A stretch of 64,000 nt of DNA from Amycolatopsis sp. 195334CR (lineage in GTDB: Bacteria > Actinomycetota > Actinomycetes > Mycobacteriales > Pseudonocardiaceae): the NCBI RefSeq assembly GCF_017309385.1, contig NZ_JAFJMJ010000002.1, forward strand, positions 2,542,001-2,606,000. Direction: 5' to 3'. Both the position numbers and the translations under genes were made by a program. Below, piece after piece: positions 15,920 to 25,226 of the stretch. The stretch's first letter is position 1, and each line of letters begins with the position of its first letter. The notes beneath the pieces are model-generated. The model ran no database searches. It had not been told where the DNA came from and worked only from the letters and a program-made list of their open reading frames with translations.

Positions 15920-16588
15920 ATGAGCCACGGCGGCGTTGCGGTGTTCGATATCGACGGTGTGCTGGCCGACATGTCCGCCCACGCGGGCGTACTGCGGGCG
16001 CCAGGCCCGCGGCGGAAGGCGTGGCAGGAGTTTTTCTCCCACTGCGGTGATGCGGCCGTGCTGACAACCGGGTGGCACCTGGCGAACGCCGCCGTGGAAG
16101 CCGGTTTCACCGTGGTCTATTCGACGACCCGGCCCTACTTCGCCGTGCCCGCCACCCGCCACTGGTTGTCCGAGCACCAGTTTCCCGCCGGGGCCGCACT
16201 GTTCTACCGGGACACCTCCGCCCCCGCGGCGGCGGTGATCAAACAAGCGCACTGCCGCATCGTCAACGAACGAGTCCGGCGCGGCTACCTCGCGGCCTTC
16301 ATCGACGATGACCCGGAGGCGGTGCACCACCTGCTCGACCGCGGTTACGCCGCAGAACACCACCTGCGACTGCGCGGGCTCAACACGGCAGACCTGCGTA
16401 CGGCGCTCATCCAGGGGCCTGACGGGTTCACCGAACGGCGCCGTCCGCACGCCGGGCGTCTCGCGCACCAGCGTGCCCACGGTGGCAAAACAGCCGACAC
16501 CGCAGGCAGCCAGCTGACGCCGAGGCGACCGCACGCCACGCCCACGACCGCACCAGACATCTGCGAACGCGTGCCGGCAGGCGCCTGA
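15920..16588 (+). CDS. HAD-like phosphatase/hydrolase
   Basis: 222 residues from ATG 15920. It opens with the HAD motif I VFDIDGVLADMSAH (both catalytic Asp present, residues ~8-21), then VVYSTTRPYF as the motif II Thr region, a Lys in VIKQAHCR (probable motif III) and motif IV FIDDDPEAVHHLLDRG. The core therefore looks complete. The last ~50 residues are Arg/Pro/Thr-rich and probably disordered. Substrate unknown; such stand-alone HAD proteins occur in nucleotide and phage-related contexts. No operon partner is evident. Confidence 0.7.
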   Translation: MSHGGVAVFDIDGVLADMSAHAGVLRAPGPRRKAWQEFFSHCGDAAVLTTGWHLANAAVEAGFTVVYSTTRPYFAVPATRHWLSEHQFPAGAALFYRDTSAPAAAVIKQAHCRIVNERVRRGYLAAFIDDDPEAVHHLLDRGYAAEHHLRLRGLNTADLRTALIQGPDGFTERRRPHAGRLAHQRAHGGKTADTAGSQLTPRRPHATPTTAPDICERVPAGA

Positions 16589-16877
16589 GCCACAGAGGAA
16601 CGCCGTCCGGGCGACTCCCTGCACCCGGCGGCGTCGAGGCCGAAGTCGGTGACCGTCGCCGCGCCCCGACCGTGCGCGTGCCGCGCCCCGCAAGTACTGG
16701 ATCGCCTGGTCGAGGATGCCGCGGACGGCGCGACGGGCGAACCAGTCGCGATTCCCATTCAGGCGCTGCCGCCGTGCTGGTCACTTCCCCGAAGCAAGCG
16801 CGCCGACTGGATCAACCCGAGCCCGACGGTCCGGCACACGCCCGCGCGGGCAACCACCTGCGCGTGTCGCCGCCAGC

Positions 16878-17276
16878 CTAGCCATCACCCCGCGGGCTCT
16901 GGTCAGTCGAGTTGGCGTCGGTGGACAGGTTGCCGACGTAGTCGTGCAGGTGCTGGGCGCCGTTGCGGACACCGGGCTGGGCGATGAAGTTGTCCGGGTT
17001 GAAGTGCCCGTTCTCGTTGCGGCCGCAGTCGACGGTGAAGGTGCCGGTGGAGGCGTCCTGCTGGGCGTCCGGCTCGTTCACGTTCGGTTCGACGGTGGTG
17101 ATGTCGACGAACTGGCTCTGGTCGGGGTTGTCGGCACTGGCCCGCGGGGGTGAGCCCGTGGTCGTGAAAACGGCCAGCGCACCGACCGTGAGCACCGCGA
17201 GGCCGATGCCACCGATAATCGACTGTTTCGACTCGTGCGATCGGGCGCCGAGCGGTCTGGTCGCTATCGTCGGCAT
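16878..17276 (-). CDS. Truncated DUF1996-type exported protein
   Basis: 132 residues from the ATG at 17276 (MPTIATRPLGARS); longer starts are possible. One N-terminal membrane/signal segment (IIGGIGLAVLTVGALAVFTT) is followed by CGRNENGHFNPDNFIAQPG and AQHLHDYVGNLSTDANST, the opening of a DUF1996 domain. The family normally continues for some 200 residues more; here it ends after DQSPRGDG. It is probably a truncated, non-functional remnant lying beyond the end of the toxin-immunity operon. Confidence 0.6.
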   Translation of the reverse strand: MPTIATRPLGARSHESKQSIIGGIGLAVLTVGALAVFTTTGSPPRASADNPDQSQFVDITTVEPNVNEPDAQQDASTGTFTVDCGRNENGHFNPDNFIAQPGVRNGAQHLHDYVGNLSTDANSTDQSPRGDG

Positions 17277-17455
17277 TGCTTCTCTCGAGCGGATGCTCAA
17301 CACCGGAGAAGGGCCGGCCGTAGCCTGTATAACCTCCGCTGGTGCCTCCTCGTTCGGCTGCGTCCGACAATGGGCCGGCACCGCAAGGGGACAGCGGCCT
17401 CAGTGCATGCACTGCCGGAACTGGTTCCGGCGCCAACCAGGACTCCGTCGGCAGG

Positions 17456-17938
17456 TCACACTTCGGCGAAGGCGTGGGTCTGGCGCTGGAAGGGCTGCGA
17501 CAGGGCAGCCAGGCGACGCGGCGGCCAGATGTCCTGCTGCTCGCTCACCATCAACACACCGTCGCGGCGCAGCAGCCAGATCACCTCGAACTGGTGATGG
17601 AGGACAGCGTCGCCGCTGACTCGGGTGAACAGGCCGGACACCAACCGGATCACATCGTCCTGCTGCCGGCTGATGTCACGTTCTTTATCGAGCTGGAAGG
17701 CGATCGACACGGTAGGCGTGAAACCGAGGTCCGCGCTCACCGGGTTCCAGGGCCGGGGTTTGGTCCCGACCACGCGGATCCAGGTGCCGATCGTGGTGGC
17801 CACACCCTGTTCGAGCACCTTCTCCGCGGTGACTTCCGGGCCGAACACCCCCAGTTCCCGTGCCACGTCACGAATCTCGCGGGCGACGGCCTCGCTCGAG
17901 GATCGCGTCGCCAGTTCGAGGCTGTACGATAGGGCCAT
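17456..17938 (-). CDS. SitI3-like immunity protein
   Basis: 160 residues. The sequence has the family's typical blocks: N-terminal MALSYSLELAT, then GTWIRVVGTKPRPWNPV, LGFTPTVSIAFQLDK, QQDDVIRLVSG, DAVLHHQFEVIWLLRRDG and DIWPPRRLAALSQP. SitI3 is the immunity factor for a myxobacterial SitA swarming-inhibition toxin; relatives are common in actinomycetes. The gene starts 26 bp after the stop of a polymorphic toxin on the same strand, the classic toxin-then-immunity order, so it most likely protects against that toxin. The pairing is inferred from position. Confidence 0.75.
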   Translation of the reverse strand: MALSYSLELATRSSSEAVAREIRDVARELGVFGPEVTAEKVLEQGVATTIGTWIRVVGTKPRPWNPVSADLGFTPTVSIAFQLDKERDISRQQDDVIRLVSGLFTRVSGDAVLHHQFEVIWLLRRDGVLMVSEQQDIWPPRRLAALSQPFQRQTHAFAEV

Positions 17939-17964
17939 CTGAGTCGTCCTTGCTGCCTGAGGCG

Positions 17965-19209
17965 TCAGGGATAGAAGTTAACCACGTTGCCATTCTTGTC
18001 GATCACCTTGATCTCCTTGAGGCCTTCGATGGGCCAGTCACGCAACTGAGCGCGCAGCTTCTCGGGATCGACGTTGCTGTCGGCCAGGTTGAGCACCACC
18101 CGTTCGGTCTGCTCCTTGTCGATCTTGCCCTGGATTTCCGAGGCGATGTTGCGCGCGTTGGCCGTCTTGGGCGCGTAGTTGTCAAAGACCTCGCCTTCGA
18201 TCTTGTAGTCCGGGTTCTTGTCCCCCGGGACGTCCGGGTTCTGCTCGACCTTGTACCCCGCCTTCGCCAGGGTGGTCGCCGATTCGTTCTCCCGCTGCAA
18301 GGATCGCTTGGTCTCGGCGTCGTCCTGTTCCCGAATCCGAGTCGGGTGCCCCTCGGGCTCGGCGTTCGGATCGGGTTGCCCGGAAGGTTCGGTGTGGTCG
18401 CCTCCGTGGCCGGTCGGTTTCGTGGGCTCGTTCGGGGGCTTGTTCCCGCCGCCGCTGCCCTTGCGCAGGTCGTCCATCTTCTTGCGGATCTGGTCGAGTA
18501 GCTCTTTGAGCTTGCGCAGCAGGGGAACCAGGTTCTGCAGCGTGCGCACCAGCTTTTTGATGATCTGGGCGATCCGAGCCGACCACTTGGCCGCGGCAGT
18601 GGCCGCCTGCGCCGCGGCCGCGGGAGCGCCCACGATTGTCAGGGCCTCGGCGGCCCACACCACCAGGCGCCCGACCAGGTCGGCGATCAGGTCCCGAACC
18701 GTCTCCCGAACGACGCCGACCACCACGCCCGCCATCCGCACCGCGCTGCCGAGACCGTCGGCCGCTTGTGCCGCGGCACCGATCAGGGTGGCCGTGGTCG
18801 TGGCGCGGGCCCGATAGGCGTCGCCCGCCTTGCCGACCCAGCTTTCGGTGTCGGTCGTGGCTTCGGTGCCGTACGCGGTGCCCTCTTCCCGAACCGCCTT
18901 GGCGATGTTCTGCCAGGTCTGTGCTTGCGAGGCGACCACGTCCGCGTTGCCGGCGAGCTTGTCCAGCGCGTCCTGCAGCGGTTCTACGTGCTCGATGATG
19001 AACGAGACCAGGTTGGACGCCACCGAGCCGATGGGGTCCAACACGACACTCAGGGCCTCCAGGCCCGTGGTGACCGCGCCGAGGCCGATATCGACCCAGT
19101 TCCCGCTCTCGATTCCCTGCACCAGATCGCTGATCGACTCGGCGATACCGATCCCGGTGTGCCACTCGGTCGAGTCGTCGACCGGCGCCACCAGCGGATT
19201 GTCGGTCAC
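17965..19209 (-). CDS. Polymorphic toxin: type VII-type N-terminal carrier with CdiA-type tRNase-like C-terminus
   Basis: 414 residues. The N-terminal ~240 residues are helical, WXG/LXG-like (for example WQNIAKAVREEGTAYGTEAT, then a hydrophobic Ala-rich stretch about 165-215). A linker (about 262-300) is rich in Gly, Pro, Glu and Lys. The C-terminal ~110 residues read RENESATTLAKAGYKVEQNP, NPDYKIEGEVFDNYAP and DWPIEGLKEIKVI, matching the CdiA C-terminal nuclease family that cleaves tRNA. Its start overlaps the EspC-like gene by 4 bp. Secretion through an ESX apparatus and interbacterial killing are inferred. Confidence 0.78.
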   Translation of the reverse strand: MTDNPLVAPVDDSTEWHTGIGIAESISDLVQGIESGNWVDIGLGAVTTGLEALSVVLDPIGSVASNLVSFIIEHVEPLQDALDKLAGNADVVASQAQTWQNIAKAVREEGTAYGTEATTDTESWVGKAGDAYRARATTTATLIGAAAQAADGLGSAVRMAGVVVGVVRETVRDLIADLVGRLVVWAAEALTIVGAPAAAAQAATAAAKWSARIAQIIKKLVRTLQNLVPLLRKLKELLDQIRKKMDDLRKGSGGGNKPPNEPTKPTGHGGDHTEPSGQPDPNAEPEGHPTRIREQDDAETKRSLQRENESATTLAKAGYKVEQNPDVPGDKNPDYKIEGEVFDNYAPKTANARNIASEIQGKIDKEQTERVVLNLADSNVDPEKLRAQLRDWPIEGLKEIKVIDKNGNVVNFYP

Positions 19210-19517
19210 TCCAGCTCTCCGACGAAGCCGGCGATCGTCAGCTTCGCTTCACCATCCTGGCTCTCATACCGGTCCGCGGCCGTTCGCAGATTCTCCGCGG
19301 TCTCCCCCAGCCCGTCTTGGGCCGCCTTCAGCGCGGCGCTCGCTGTCTGCTCCAGCTCGTTGAACAGCGGGGGAAGGAACTGGCAGATGAGTCCGTAGGC
19401 GTCGTCGCTCATCACCTGCCCGGCCGCATCGACCGCCTGGCCGATCTTCGCCCCGTGGGCCTCCGCCTTCGCGGCGTGGGCGCGCAGATCGCCGCCCATC
19501 ACCTCGAAGCCGGTCAC
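19206..19517 (-). CDS. EspC/WXG100-like type VII secretion target protein
   Basis: 103 residues, all helical, beginning MTGFEVMGGDLRAHAAKAEA and continuing through VMSDDAYGLICQFLPPLFNE, typical of the ESX EspC-type family in actinomycetes. It overlaps the toxin start by 4 bp and follows the YbaB-like gene by 18 bp. Such small helical partners usually pair with, and are co-secreted with, the large carrier toxin. Confidence 0.78.
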   Translation of the reverse strand: MTGFEVMGGDLRAHAAKAEAHGAKIGQAVDAAGQVMSDDAYGLICQFLPPLFNELEQTASAALKAAQDGLGETAENLRTAADRYESQDGEAKLTIAGFVGELE

Positions 19518-19535
19518 GGTCCCACCACAATCCGG

Positions 19536-20030
19536 TCATCGCCTCCGGTCGTAGATCGAACCTCCACCGAAGTCCCCCTCCTCGTCATCGGCCACCCGGC
19601 GGTCGACCCGCGGTGACGCCTCCGTTGACTCCCCAGCCGAAGGGAATCGCTCGTGGTAGTAGCGCACGATCCGGTCCGCGCTCGCGCCGGCGTCCGCACC
19701 GAGCGTGTCGTCGGCGACCTCACGCACCCGGCCGGCGATCTCGGCCTTCGCGCGGTTGATGGCCCCCATCAGCTGAGCTCCAAGCTCCTGCGGCGACGTG
19801 CGATGGACGCGCTCGGTGAACGTTGCATCGACGACCGAGCCGTTCGCGTCCACCGTGACCGTGACGACTCCGCTGGGGCTGCTCGCGGACACCCGGACGT
19901 CATCAACTCGGTGCTGCAGTTCCTGATAGCGAGCCGCGTTGCGCTCGAACCCGGCCACCCAGTCGTCCAAGCCGCGCTCGATCTCGACGGGGTCGCCACG
20001 GAACAGATCGTCGGGAAGTTCCAGGTTCAT
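19536..20030 (-). CDS. YbaB/EbfC-like protein at head of the toxin operon
   Basis: 164 residues. The centre has the YbaB/EbfC layout: SSPSGVVTVTVDANGSVVDA, then FTERVHRTSPQELGAQLMGA, with helical ends. In actinomycetes YbaB-like proteins commonly open operons for EspC-type proteins and T7SS-linked toxins, as here. The last 40 residues are acidic and probably disordered. DNA binding is known for the family; its role in these operons is not established. Confidence 0.75.
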   Translation of the reverse strand: MNLELPDDLFRGDPVEIERGLDDWVAGFERNAARYQELQHRVDDVRVSASSPSGVVTVTVDANGSVVDATFTERVHRTSPQELGAQLMGAINRAKAEIAGRVREVADDTLGADAGASADRIVRYYHERFPSAGESTEASPRVDRRVADDEEGDFGGGSIYDRRR

Positions 20031-20584
20031 GCGAGGACCCTACCCGGGTTTGCCCTGAACCGGATTAGCCGAAACAAGTGAATACCAGCCATGTTTCCCG
20101 ACACCGGAAGAACGCCATTCACCGGAACAGCCAAGGGACTGGAACCCCTGACCCTAACTATGCACGAGCAGTCCGGTTCGCTGTTCACAGCGGTTCGCCA
20201 GGCGGTAAACCGCAGGTCAGCGCAACACCTGGCCTCGCACGGCCGCTAGCGACTTCCGAAGCACGAGACCAGCTTGGGTTTGAACGGCTGAAGTGGAAGG
20301 ACCGACGCCTATTGATCATGATCGAAGCCCCTGGTTGATCATTCTTCTTGCGACAGAAGGACGATCACACCCAGGATTCAGTTGATCCGTGCGCGCCACC
20401 CGGACGCGTCCCTTGCGGCCGCCTGGACCCACTCCGAAGACGATGCGACCAGGCAGAACACGCCTCCACCAGACATCGCTCATTTCTCGAGAAGCTCACC
20501 CGATCGAGTGGACCGAGAACTACTGCGGATAGGGAGGGCGTAAGCTGCGTCACCAGGTGATTGCGCAACCGGTGGGGGACCTGG
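20031..20584. other. Divergent intergenic region between two T7SS-associated gene sets
   Basis: About 550 bp between the minus-strand toxin operon and the plus-strand EspG-like operon, with no convincing gene. It must contain both promoters, but no clear -35/-10 pair was identified by eye. Confidence 0.5.
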
Positions 20585-21430
20585 GTGTCGGTGACGTTTG
20601 AATTCACGATCGTCGATGGACTCGAAGCCCGCATCCTTGCATTAGTGCAAAACGTCGAGATTCGCCATTACCCCCTGTCCTTCCCGGGCGTCGATCTCAA
20701 CCCGGCGCGATTGGCGCACACCGCACGCGTCGCCGAGCAGCAACTCGCCACGAGGCGACTGTCCGTCCGAGGCCGGATAAACACTCATGTCTGCGCAGCG
20801 TTCGACCTGTTCAAGCAGCACCGAGTCGCGGTCGGCATAGCAGGAAAATACGGCGAGGACGGGTTCGCGTCGCTGGGGTTGACCGACGGCTCGCAAGCGC
20901 TCATCGTGCGACAAGACTCGGGCGATCAACGTACGCACTTCACGCTGCTGCCAGACGAAGAGTGGGTTCATCGGCTCAGCCACGAGCTTCCGGCGGCCCT
21001 CCCGGGGGCAGGGCCGCCGGCCACCGTTGAGCACGCCTCTGCGCCACAGCAGTCGGCTTATGCTGCCCGCCGAGCCGAACGTGCACGACACGACGACGAC
21101 GAGACCAGCGCGTTCGACAACCTGCCCGTCCAGACCATGGTGCGGCCTCCCGACAACCCGTTCCACGGACCGGTCCGATCAGAACACGACCGATTCCGCG
21201 ACCTCCAGCAACTCCCGCGGACCGGTGTCGGGCACTTCCGGGTCGTCGCCAACTCCGCCACCAGGCCGAAGCGTGACGCCGACATGTTGTGTTGGTTCGA
21301 CAGTGATCAGGGCCGGTATCTGACCAGCATCCACCACCACGACGACGGCCGCGTCACGACCTGCTGCCGCCCAGGAGGTGACCGGGAGTTGCGCGAGTCG
21401 ATCACCCGCGCCGTGCGACAGGTGTACTGA
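20585..21430 (+). CDS. EspG-like ESX secretion-associated protein
   Basis: About 281 residues; GTG 20585 is taken as start because GGGGGAC lies 6 bases upstream (GTG 20591 is the alternative). The sequence reads VTFEFTIVDGLEARILALV at the N-terminus, then GRINTHVCAAFDLFKQHRVA and VGIAGKYGEDGFASLGLTDG, and a C-terminal GRYLTSIHHHDDGRVTTCCR. This resembles the EspG family, cytosolic chaperones for PE/PPE-type ESX substrates. It is followed by a small helical protein and a PPE-like protein, which would be its clients. Confidence 0.7.
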   Translation: MSVTFEFTIVDGLEARILALVQNVEIRHYPLSFPGVDLNPARLAHTARVAEQQLATRRLSVRGRINTHVCAAFDLFKQHRVAVGIAGKYGEDGFASLGLTDGSQALIVRQDSGDQRTHFTLLPDEEWVHRLSHELPAALPGAGPPATVEHASAPQQSAYAARRAERARHDDDETSAFDNLPVQTMVRPPDNPFHGPVRSEHDRFRDLQQLPRTGVGHFRVVANSATRPKRDADMLCWFDSDQGRYLTSIHHHDDGRVTTCCRPGGDRELRESITRAVRQVY

Positions 21431-21488
21431 AAACGCCGTCTCATCCTCGCGTGTTTCGCCCACGCCAGATAGTCATTCCGAGGAAACG

Positions 21489-21845
21489 ATGCACTCCGAA
21501 CCCAATAGCTCCGCCGCTGGCAGTCCTCTCCACACATTTGGTGTCTCTGACGAGCACGCCCAGCAAATTCTCGCTGCGATCACGGAATCCATCGACGCCC
21601 TCTGCAACGTCACGGTGGACGTGGAAATGGCATGGGATTACCCCAAGCTGAGCAACTCGCCGACAGCTCACTGGGCCGCAAACAACATGCACAACACCAT
21701 GACCGACGACGTCGGCCTTCACAAGCAACTCAATCATACGCGTCAGGGGTTTGCCGACCTTGCCGACATCATCAAACGCGCCGCACTACGGTACCAAACG
21801 CTTGAACAGGCGAACGCCAAGCAAATCGCCGACACCGAGGGGTGA
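21489..21845 (+). CDS. Small helical ESX-type substrate/partner
   Basis: 118 residues from ATG 21489, 59 bp after the EspG-like gene, with AGGAAA upstream. Predominantly helical (ILAAITESIDALCNVTVDVE, HKQLNHTRQGFADLADIIKR), size and helix pattern as in WXG100/PE-like partners. It overlaps the following PPE-like gene by GTGA (21842-21845), indicating coupled translation and probably a heterodimer. Not matched to a named family. Confidence 0.6.
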   Translation: MHSEPNSSAAGSPLHTFGVSDEHAQQILAAITESIDALCNVTVDVEMAWDYPKLSNSPTAHWAANNMHNTMTDDVGLHKQLNHTRQGFADLADIIKRAALRYQTLEQANAKQIADTEG

Positions 21846-23410
21846 TTGATCTCATGGAAGACGGCCTCGGCGACGGCGAAATCGTCGACCTCATCAATCA
21901 AACATCTGACCCGGAGCACCCCCTTTACGACCCAACCAGTTCGTTCTACCTCCACTCTGCCGACCCAGGAACCCCCTACTTCGCTGGACCACTTACACAG
22001 TCCGACTTCGACACAGCGAGCAACGCCGCCGCAGTCGCGTTCCATAAAGACGAGGATGACTGGGCGGACAGACAACTCTTCGCGCTGAAGGTCCTTCGCA
22101 TATGGGACGTAGGCAACGCCGGAACGCCCAGGCAGGTAATCGACGGAGTGGTAATCCGTTCCACCGGCACGGCGCCCACAACGCCCTGGGAGGTCTATGA
22201 TCACGAGTTCATGAATCACGTCATCGGATCGAATGTAAGCATCGAAAAGATGATCTTGTCCGCCGAGTGCTGGTGGAACGCGAAGTTCGCGTTCGAGCAA
22301 CTTCAGGATAAAGTGACCAACGCGATTACTGCCAGCGTCGAATACGGCGAATCCGCATGGGTTGGCCATGGAGGCGACCAGGCTCGCGCGTATCTGACCA
22401 GCGTTGCTACGTGGGCGCAGAGCATTTCCCGCGCCGCCGCGTTGTGCGGGAAACAACAGCAAGAACAGATTAATGCGCTGAGCAACACCCAGCACATCAT
22501 GGCCGGAATACCGGTGACCAAAATGTCCCCCGATGACATCAACATCATCCTCGAACAGGGCGGGACCCCGACTCACCAGTATAACGAGATCGTGGCCGCA
22601 GAGAACAACCGTCTCAAAGCTGCGAAAACGATGACCGAGTTCGACCAGCAACTGGTGCAAACCTCGTCAACGACCGAGTTCCCACTTCTACCAGCCCTCC
22701 CGCACGACGAACCTGCGCCCGTGGCCGTCGATAACCAATTCGACAAGCCAGCTGGTCACACCGCTCAGCCCCATCCAGGCACATCGACGAAATCCGCCCC
22801 GGCAGCGAACTGGGCAGAACCGGCTCAACAACCATCCCTGCCCAGCCCAGCCCAGACTGTGCCCAGTCCTGGCGCCCCTGCTACCGGAGTGATAACACCG
22901 GCAACCGACGCAACCGCGGCCGCCGCGATGGACACCGGCCACGGAACACCGCCGATCACCCCGGGCAACTCCCACCTCCCCAACGCCACGCCAGGAAGGT
23001 CGTTGCCTCCCACAATGCCGCCGCCGGTGATGGTCGGACCTGCGCCACCGCCGCCAGCCACCACCTCATCTCCCCGCACCACCACGAGCAAACCCGGGCC
23101 CGCTCCAGTCCCCCCGCCCTCAGCGCCCCCTGGAAGCGGCGGCAAATCAACCGGCGCGACCCCGCGCCTGCTCAACTCCCCCGCGGAAACGAGCGCCCGG
23201 AGCAACGAAGTGCGCGCCGGCGCAGGCCGCACCGGCGACCCCATGGCACCAACGGCACCCGGCGGAAACCGCAAGGCTGAACCCGACGACGAACGCAAAG
23301 CGCCGCCATACCTGATCGACCACCAAACTCCCGAGATCTTCGAATCAGACGAGAAAACTGTCCAGCCGACGCTCGGTGACTGGGCAGCTGAACAACACCG
23401 TCGTCCATAA
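21842..23410 (+). CDS. PPE-like protein with long proline-rich tail
   Basis: 522 residues from a GTG start. The N-terminal ~280 residues are helical, with VGHGGDQARAYLTSVATWAQ where PPE/WXG proteins have their helical hairpin, and QQEQINALSNTQHIM. From about residue 290 to 500 the chain is low-complexity, rich in Pro, Ala, Thr and Ser, and ends LGDWAAEQHRRP. A helical N-domain plus proline-rich tail is usual in actinomycete ESX substrates. No toxin domain is visible, so it is probably an accessory or structural secreted protein. Confidence 0.6.
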   Translation: MIDLMEDGLGDGEIVDLINQTSDPEHPLYDPTSSFYLHSADPGTPYFAGPLTQSDFDTASNAAAVAFHKDEDDWADRQLFALKVLRIWDVGNAGTPRQVIDGVVIRSTGTAPTTPWEVYDHEFMNHVIGSNVSIEKMILSAECWWNAKFAFEQLQDKVTNAITASVEYGESAWVGHGGDQARAYLTSVATWAQSISRAAALCGKQQQEQINALSNTQHIMAGIPVTKMSPDDINIILEQGGTPTHQYNEIVAAENNRLKAAKTMTEFDQQLVQTSSTTEFPLLPALPHDEPAPVAVDNQFDKPAGHTAQPHPGTSTKSAPAANWAEPAQQPSLPSPAQTVPSPGAPATGVITPATDATAAAAMDTGHGTPPITPGNSHLPNATPGRSLPPTMPPPVMVGPAPPPPATTSSPRTTTSKPGPAPVPPPSAPPGSGGKSTGATPRLLNSPAETSARSNEVRAGAGRTGDPMAPTAPGGNRKAEPDDERKAPPYLIDHQTPEIFESDEKTVQPTLGDWAAEQHRRP

Positions 23411-24045
23411 GAACGAGCAACTCACACGCAAGGACTCAGGACTCGGCCCGCAGCGCTGCCCTGGCGGCCCAGAATGGCCCGGCCGAGCCCGAGGTGGTGA
23501 TGATCGGCAATTCAGCTCTCCACGACGCAGCCTCTCCTGCTGGGTGGTTACCGCCCGCGGCGAGGCGAAACTTTCGAGTGGGGCAATGCTTGCACGGCAT
23601 TGGTCCTGACGCTCGCGAGATCGGCCGTGGCGCGGCTCCGACGCTGCTCGCTTCGTCGCCAGGGCTCTCGGCGGCGCCATCATCCCGCAACTGACCCCGA
23701 GCCAGCACCCCGAACTCCCACACCCGCATCCTCACGATTCTGTCCAGGTGCCCATTCGAGGCGCATCACCGCGCACCACTCGCACTGGGACACGGGACTC
23801 CGCCGACCGGGGCACTGTCCTGGGAACGTGCCCCGGTTACCGGCGACACGGGGAGCCGTCGGTTGTCGCGGTCGGCACCGTGGGGCTGATCAACGAGGAC
23901 CTGAGGGTCTCGGTCGACACCCCAGCGCAGGAGAACGGCTCAAGGCCCATGAGCGTGACCAGCGACGCGCCCACCTTGCCATCACCTGGCTCGCCCGCGA
24001 CCCGGCCGCGACCTCCCCACCGGTCGCGCGTGAATCGGCGTTCCG
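23411..24045. other. 635-bp gap, no supported gene
   Basis: Open frames on both strands are short, Arg/Pro/Gly-rich and lack motifs. It separates the T7SS-associated genes from a convergent endonuclease gene. Confidence 0.5.
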
Positions 24046-24810
24046 CTAGGCGCTGCATGGTGTCGCTTGCTCGTCGTCGTACCGGGGGCACCAGGCGTAG
24101 TAGCTGGTGTCGAAGTTGGAACTGGGTACGGCCCGGCCGCGCTCGGGTGTCCAGCCGCCCCAGTGGCGGGTGTTGCAGGTGTTGCACAGCGGTGCACGCA
24201 CACAGCCATGCGTGTGGCAGTGGTCCCACACGCGAGCCCGCATGCTCATACAGCACGCGCACGTGAATCGACTGGCGAGGGGCCAGCCTCGGCGGCCGAC
24301 CGGGTCAGGCCGATAGAGCTGGCCACGTAGCTCTCCGCGGTAGATCGCTGGTGCAGCATCGTCGGTTTTCGCGCCGTAGACAATCACGGTGCGCTTGCTC
24401 TCACCGAGGTCGGTGACCATCGCGTCCCCGGCGCGCTCGAACCAGCCGGCGGAATCCGTTCCGTGGTGGGCGCCCAGGCATGAGCAGTCGCACTCGAACC
24501 CTGTCGCCTCCAGGCACGCCCGGTTGCACCGCGACAGCATCGACATGTCCCGGCACACCGCGATGAAGCCGTACCGGTCGATCGCCGCCGTCACCAACCT
24601 GACCAGGCAGTTACGCGGCAAGAGCCACCGGTCATCCACGAGGCGGGGAGAACGGATGCGCACGGTCTTATGCAGCCAGCGCCGATTGCCCTTCCGCGCG
24701 GGAATCTTCGCGACGACCTTGCCATCCCGCGGAAGCCACACCACCGGCACGCCGCGCGGCATAACGAGCAAGCCGTCGACTACGCGGGCTTCAGGCACAC
24801 CGCCTTGCAT
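24046..24810 (-). CDS. Endonuclease VII domain protein
   Basis: 254 residues. The C-terminal region has CACCMSMRARVWDHCHTHG then VRAPLCNTCNTRHWGGW: the CxxC ... DHCHxHGxVRxPLCxxCN pattern of the recombination endonuclease VII (His-Me finger) family, with zinc-binding Cys and the catalytic His region. The N-terminal ~100 residues include LHKTVRIRSPRLVDDRWLLP and an RDMSMLSRCNRACLEATGFE stretch with further Cys (ECDCSCLGAHHG), possibly another metal site. T4 endonuclease VII resolves branched DNA; actinobacterial relatives are frequent in mobile DNA. The gene stands alone. Confidence 0.8.
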   Translation of the reverse strand: MQGGVPEARVVDGLLVMPRGVPVVWLPRDGKVVAKIPARKGNRRWLHKTVRIRSPRLVDDRWLLPRNCLVRLVTAAIDRYGFIAVCRDMSMLSRCNRACLEATGFECDCSCLGAHHGTDSAGWFERAGDAMVTDLGESKRTVIVYGAKTDDAAPAIYRGELRGQLYRPDPVGRRGWPLASRFTCACCMSMRARVWDHCHTHGCVRAPLCNTCNTRHWGGWTPERGRAVPSSNFDTSYYAWCPRYDDEQATPCSA

Positions 24811-25226
24811 TCACCCACGATGACACACAGTCCCGGCAAACTGCCGTTGTCGCTGGTCAGGCCGTGACCCGGCTCAAACTCCGGCCAGTGGTCTCTTGCC
24901 GGCCTGTTCGATCACCCCGTCTGGACTCTGGCCAGCTCTGGATGAGCCGCTGGTCCTTGAGACCTCGACCGGCGCTGCGCGCCACCTATCCGGCCCCGCT
25001 ACTGCGGCGCCCGTAGCGGTCACGGATGGGTGCGCCTGTCCCGGCCTGGCCGGGCCCGCACCCGCGCGACCGGACCAGCGGTCTCGTGCTCGCCGTCCCG
25101 GGCCCGTCGCGCGGCTGTACCACGCATTGCGCCTGTTGCGGCATTCCATACCTCGGGCCGTTTCGACTCCCGCGCCGACGAGCTGGAGTTGTCCCTCTTT
25201 GAGCGGCTCAGGGCGTCGGCGGTCTG
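24811..25226. other. About 415-bp gap, no supported gene
   Basis: No recognisable coding or structured element; frames are short and low-complexity. Confidence 0.45.
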
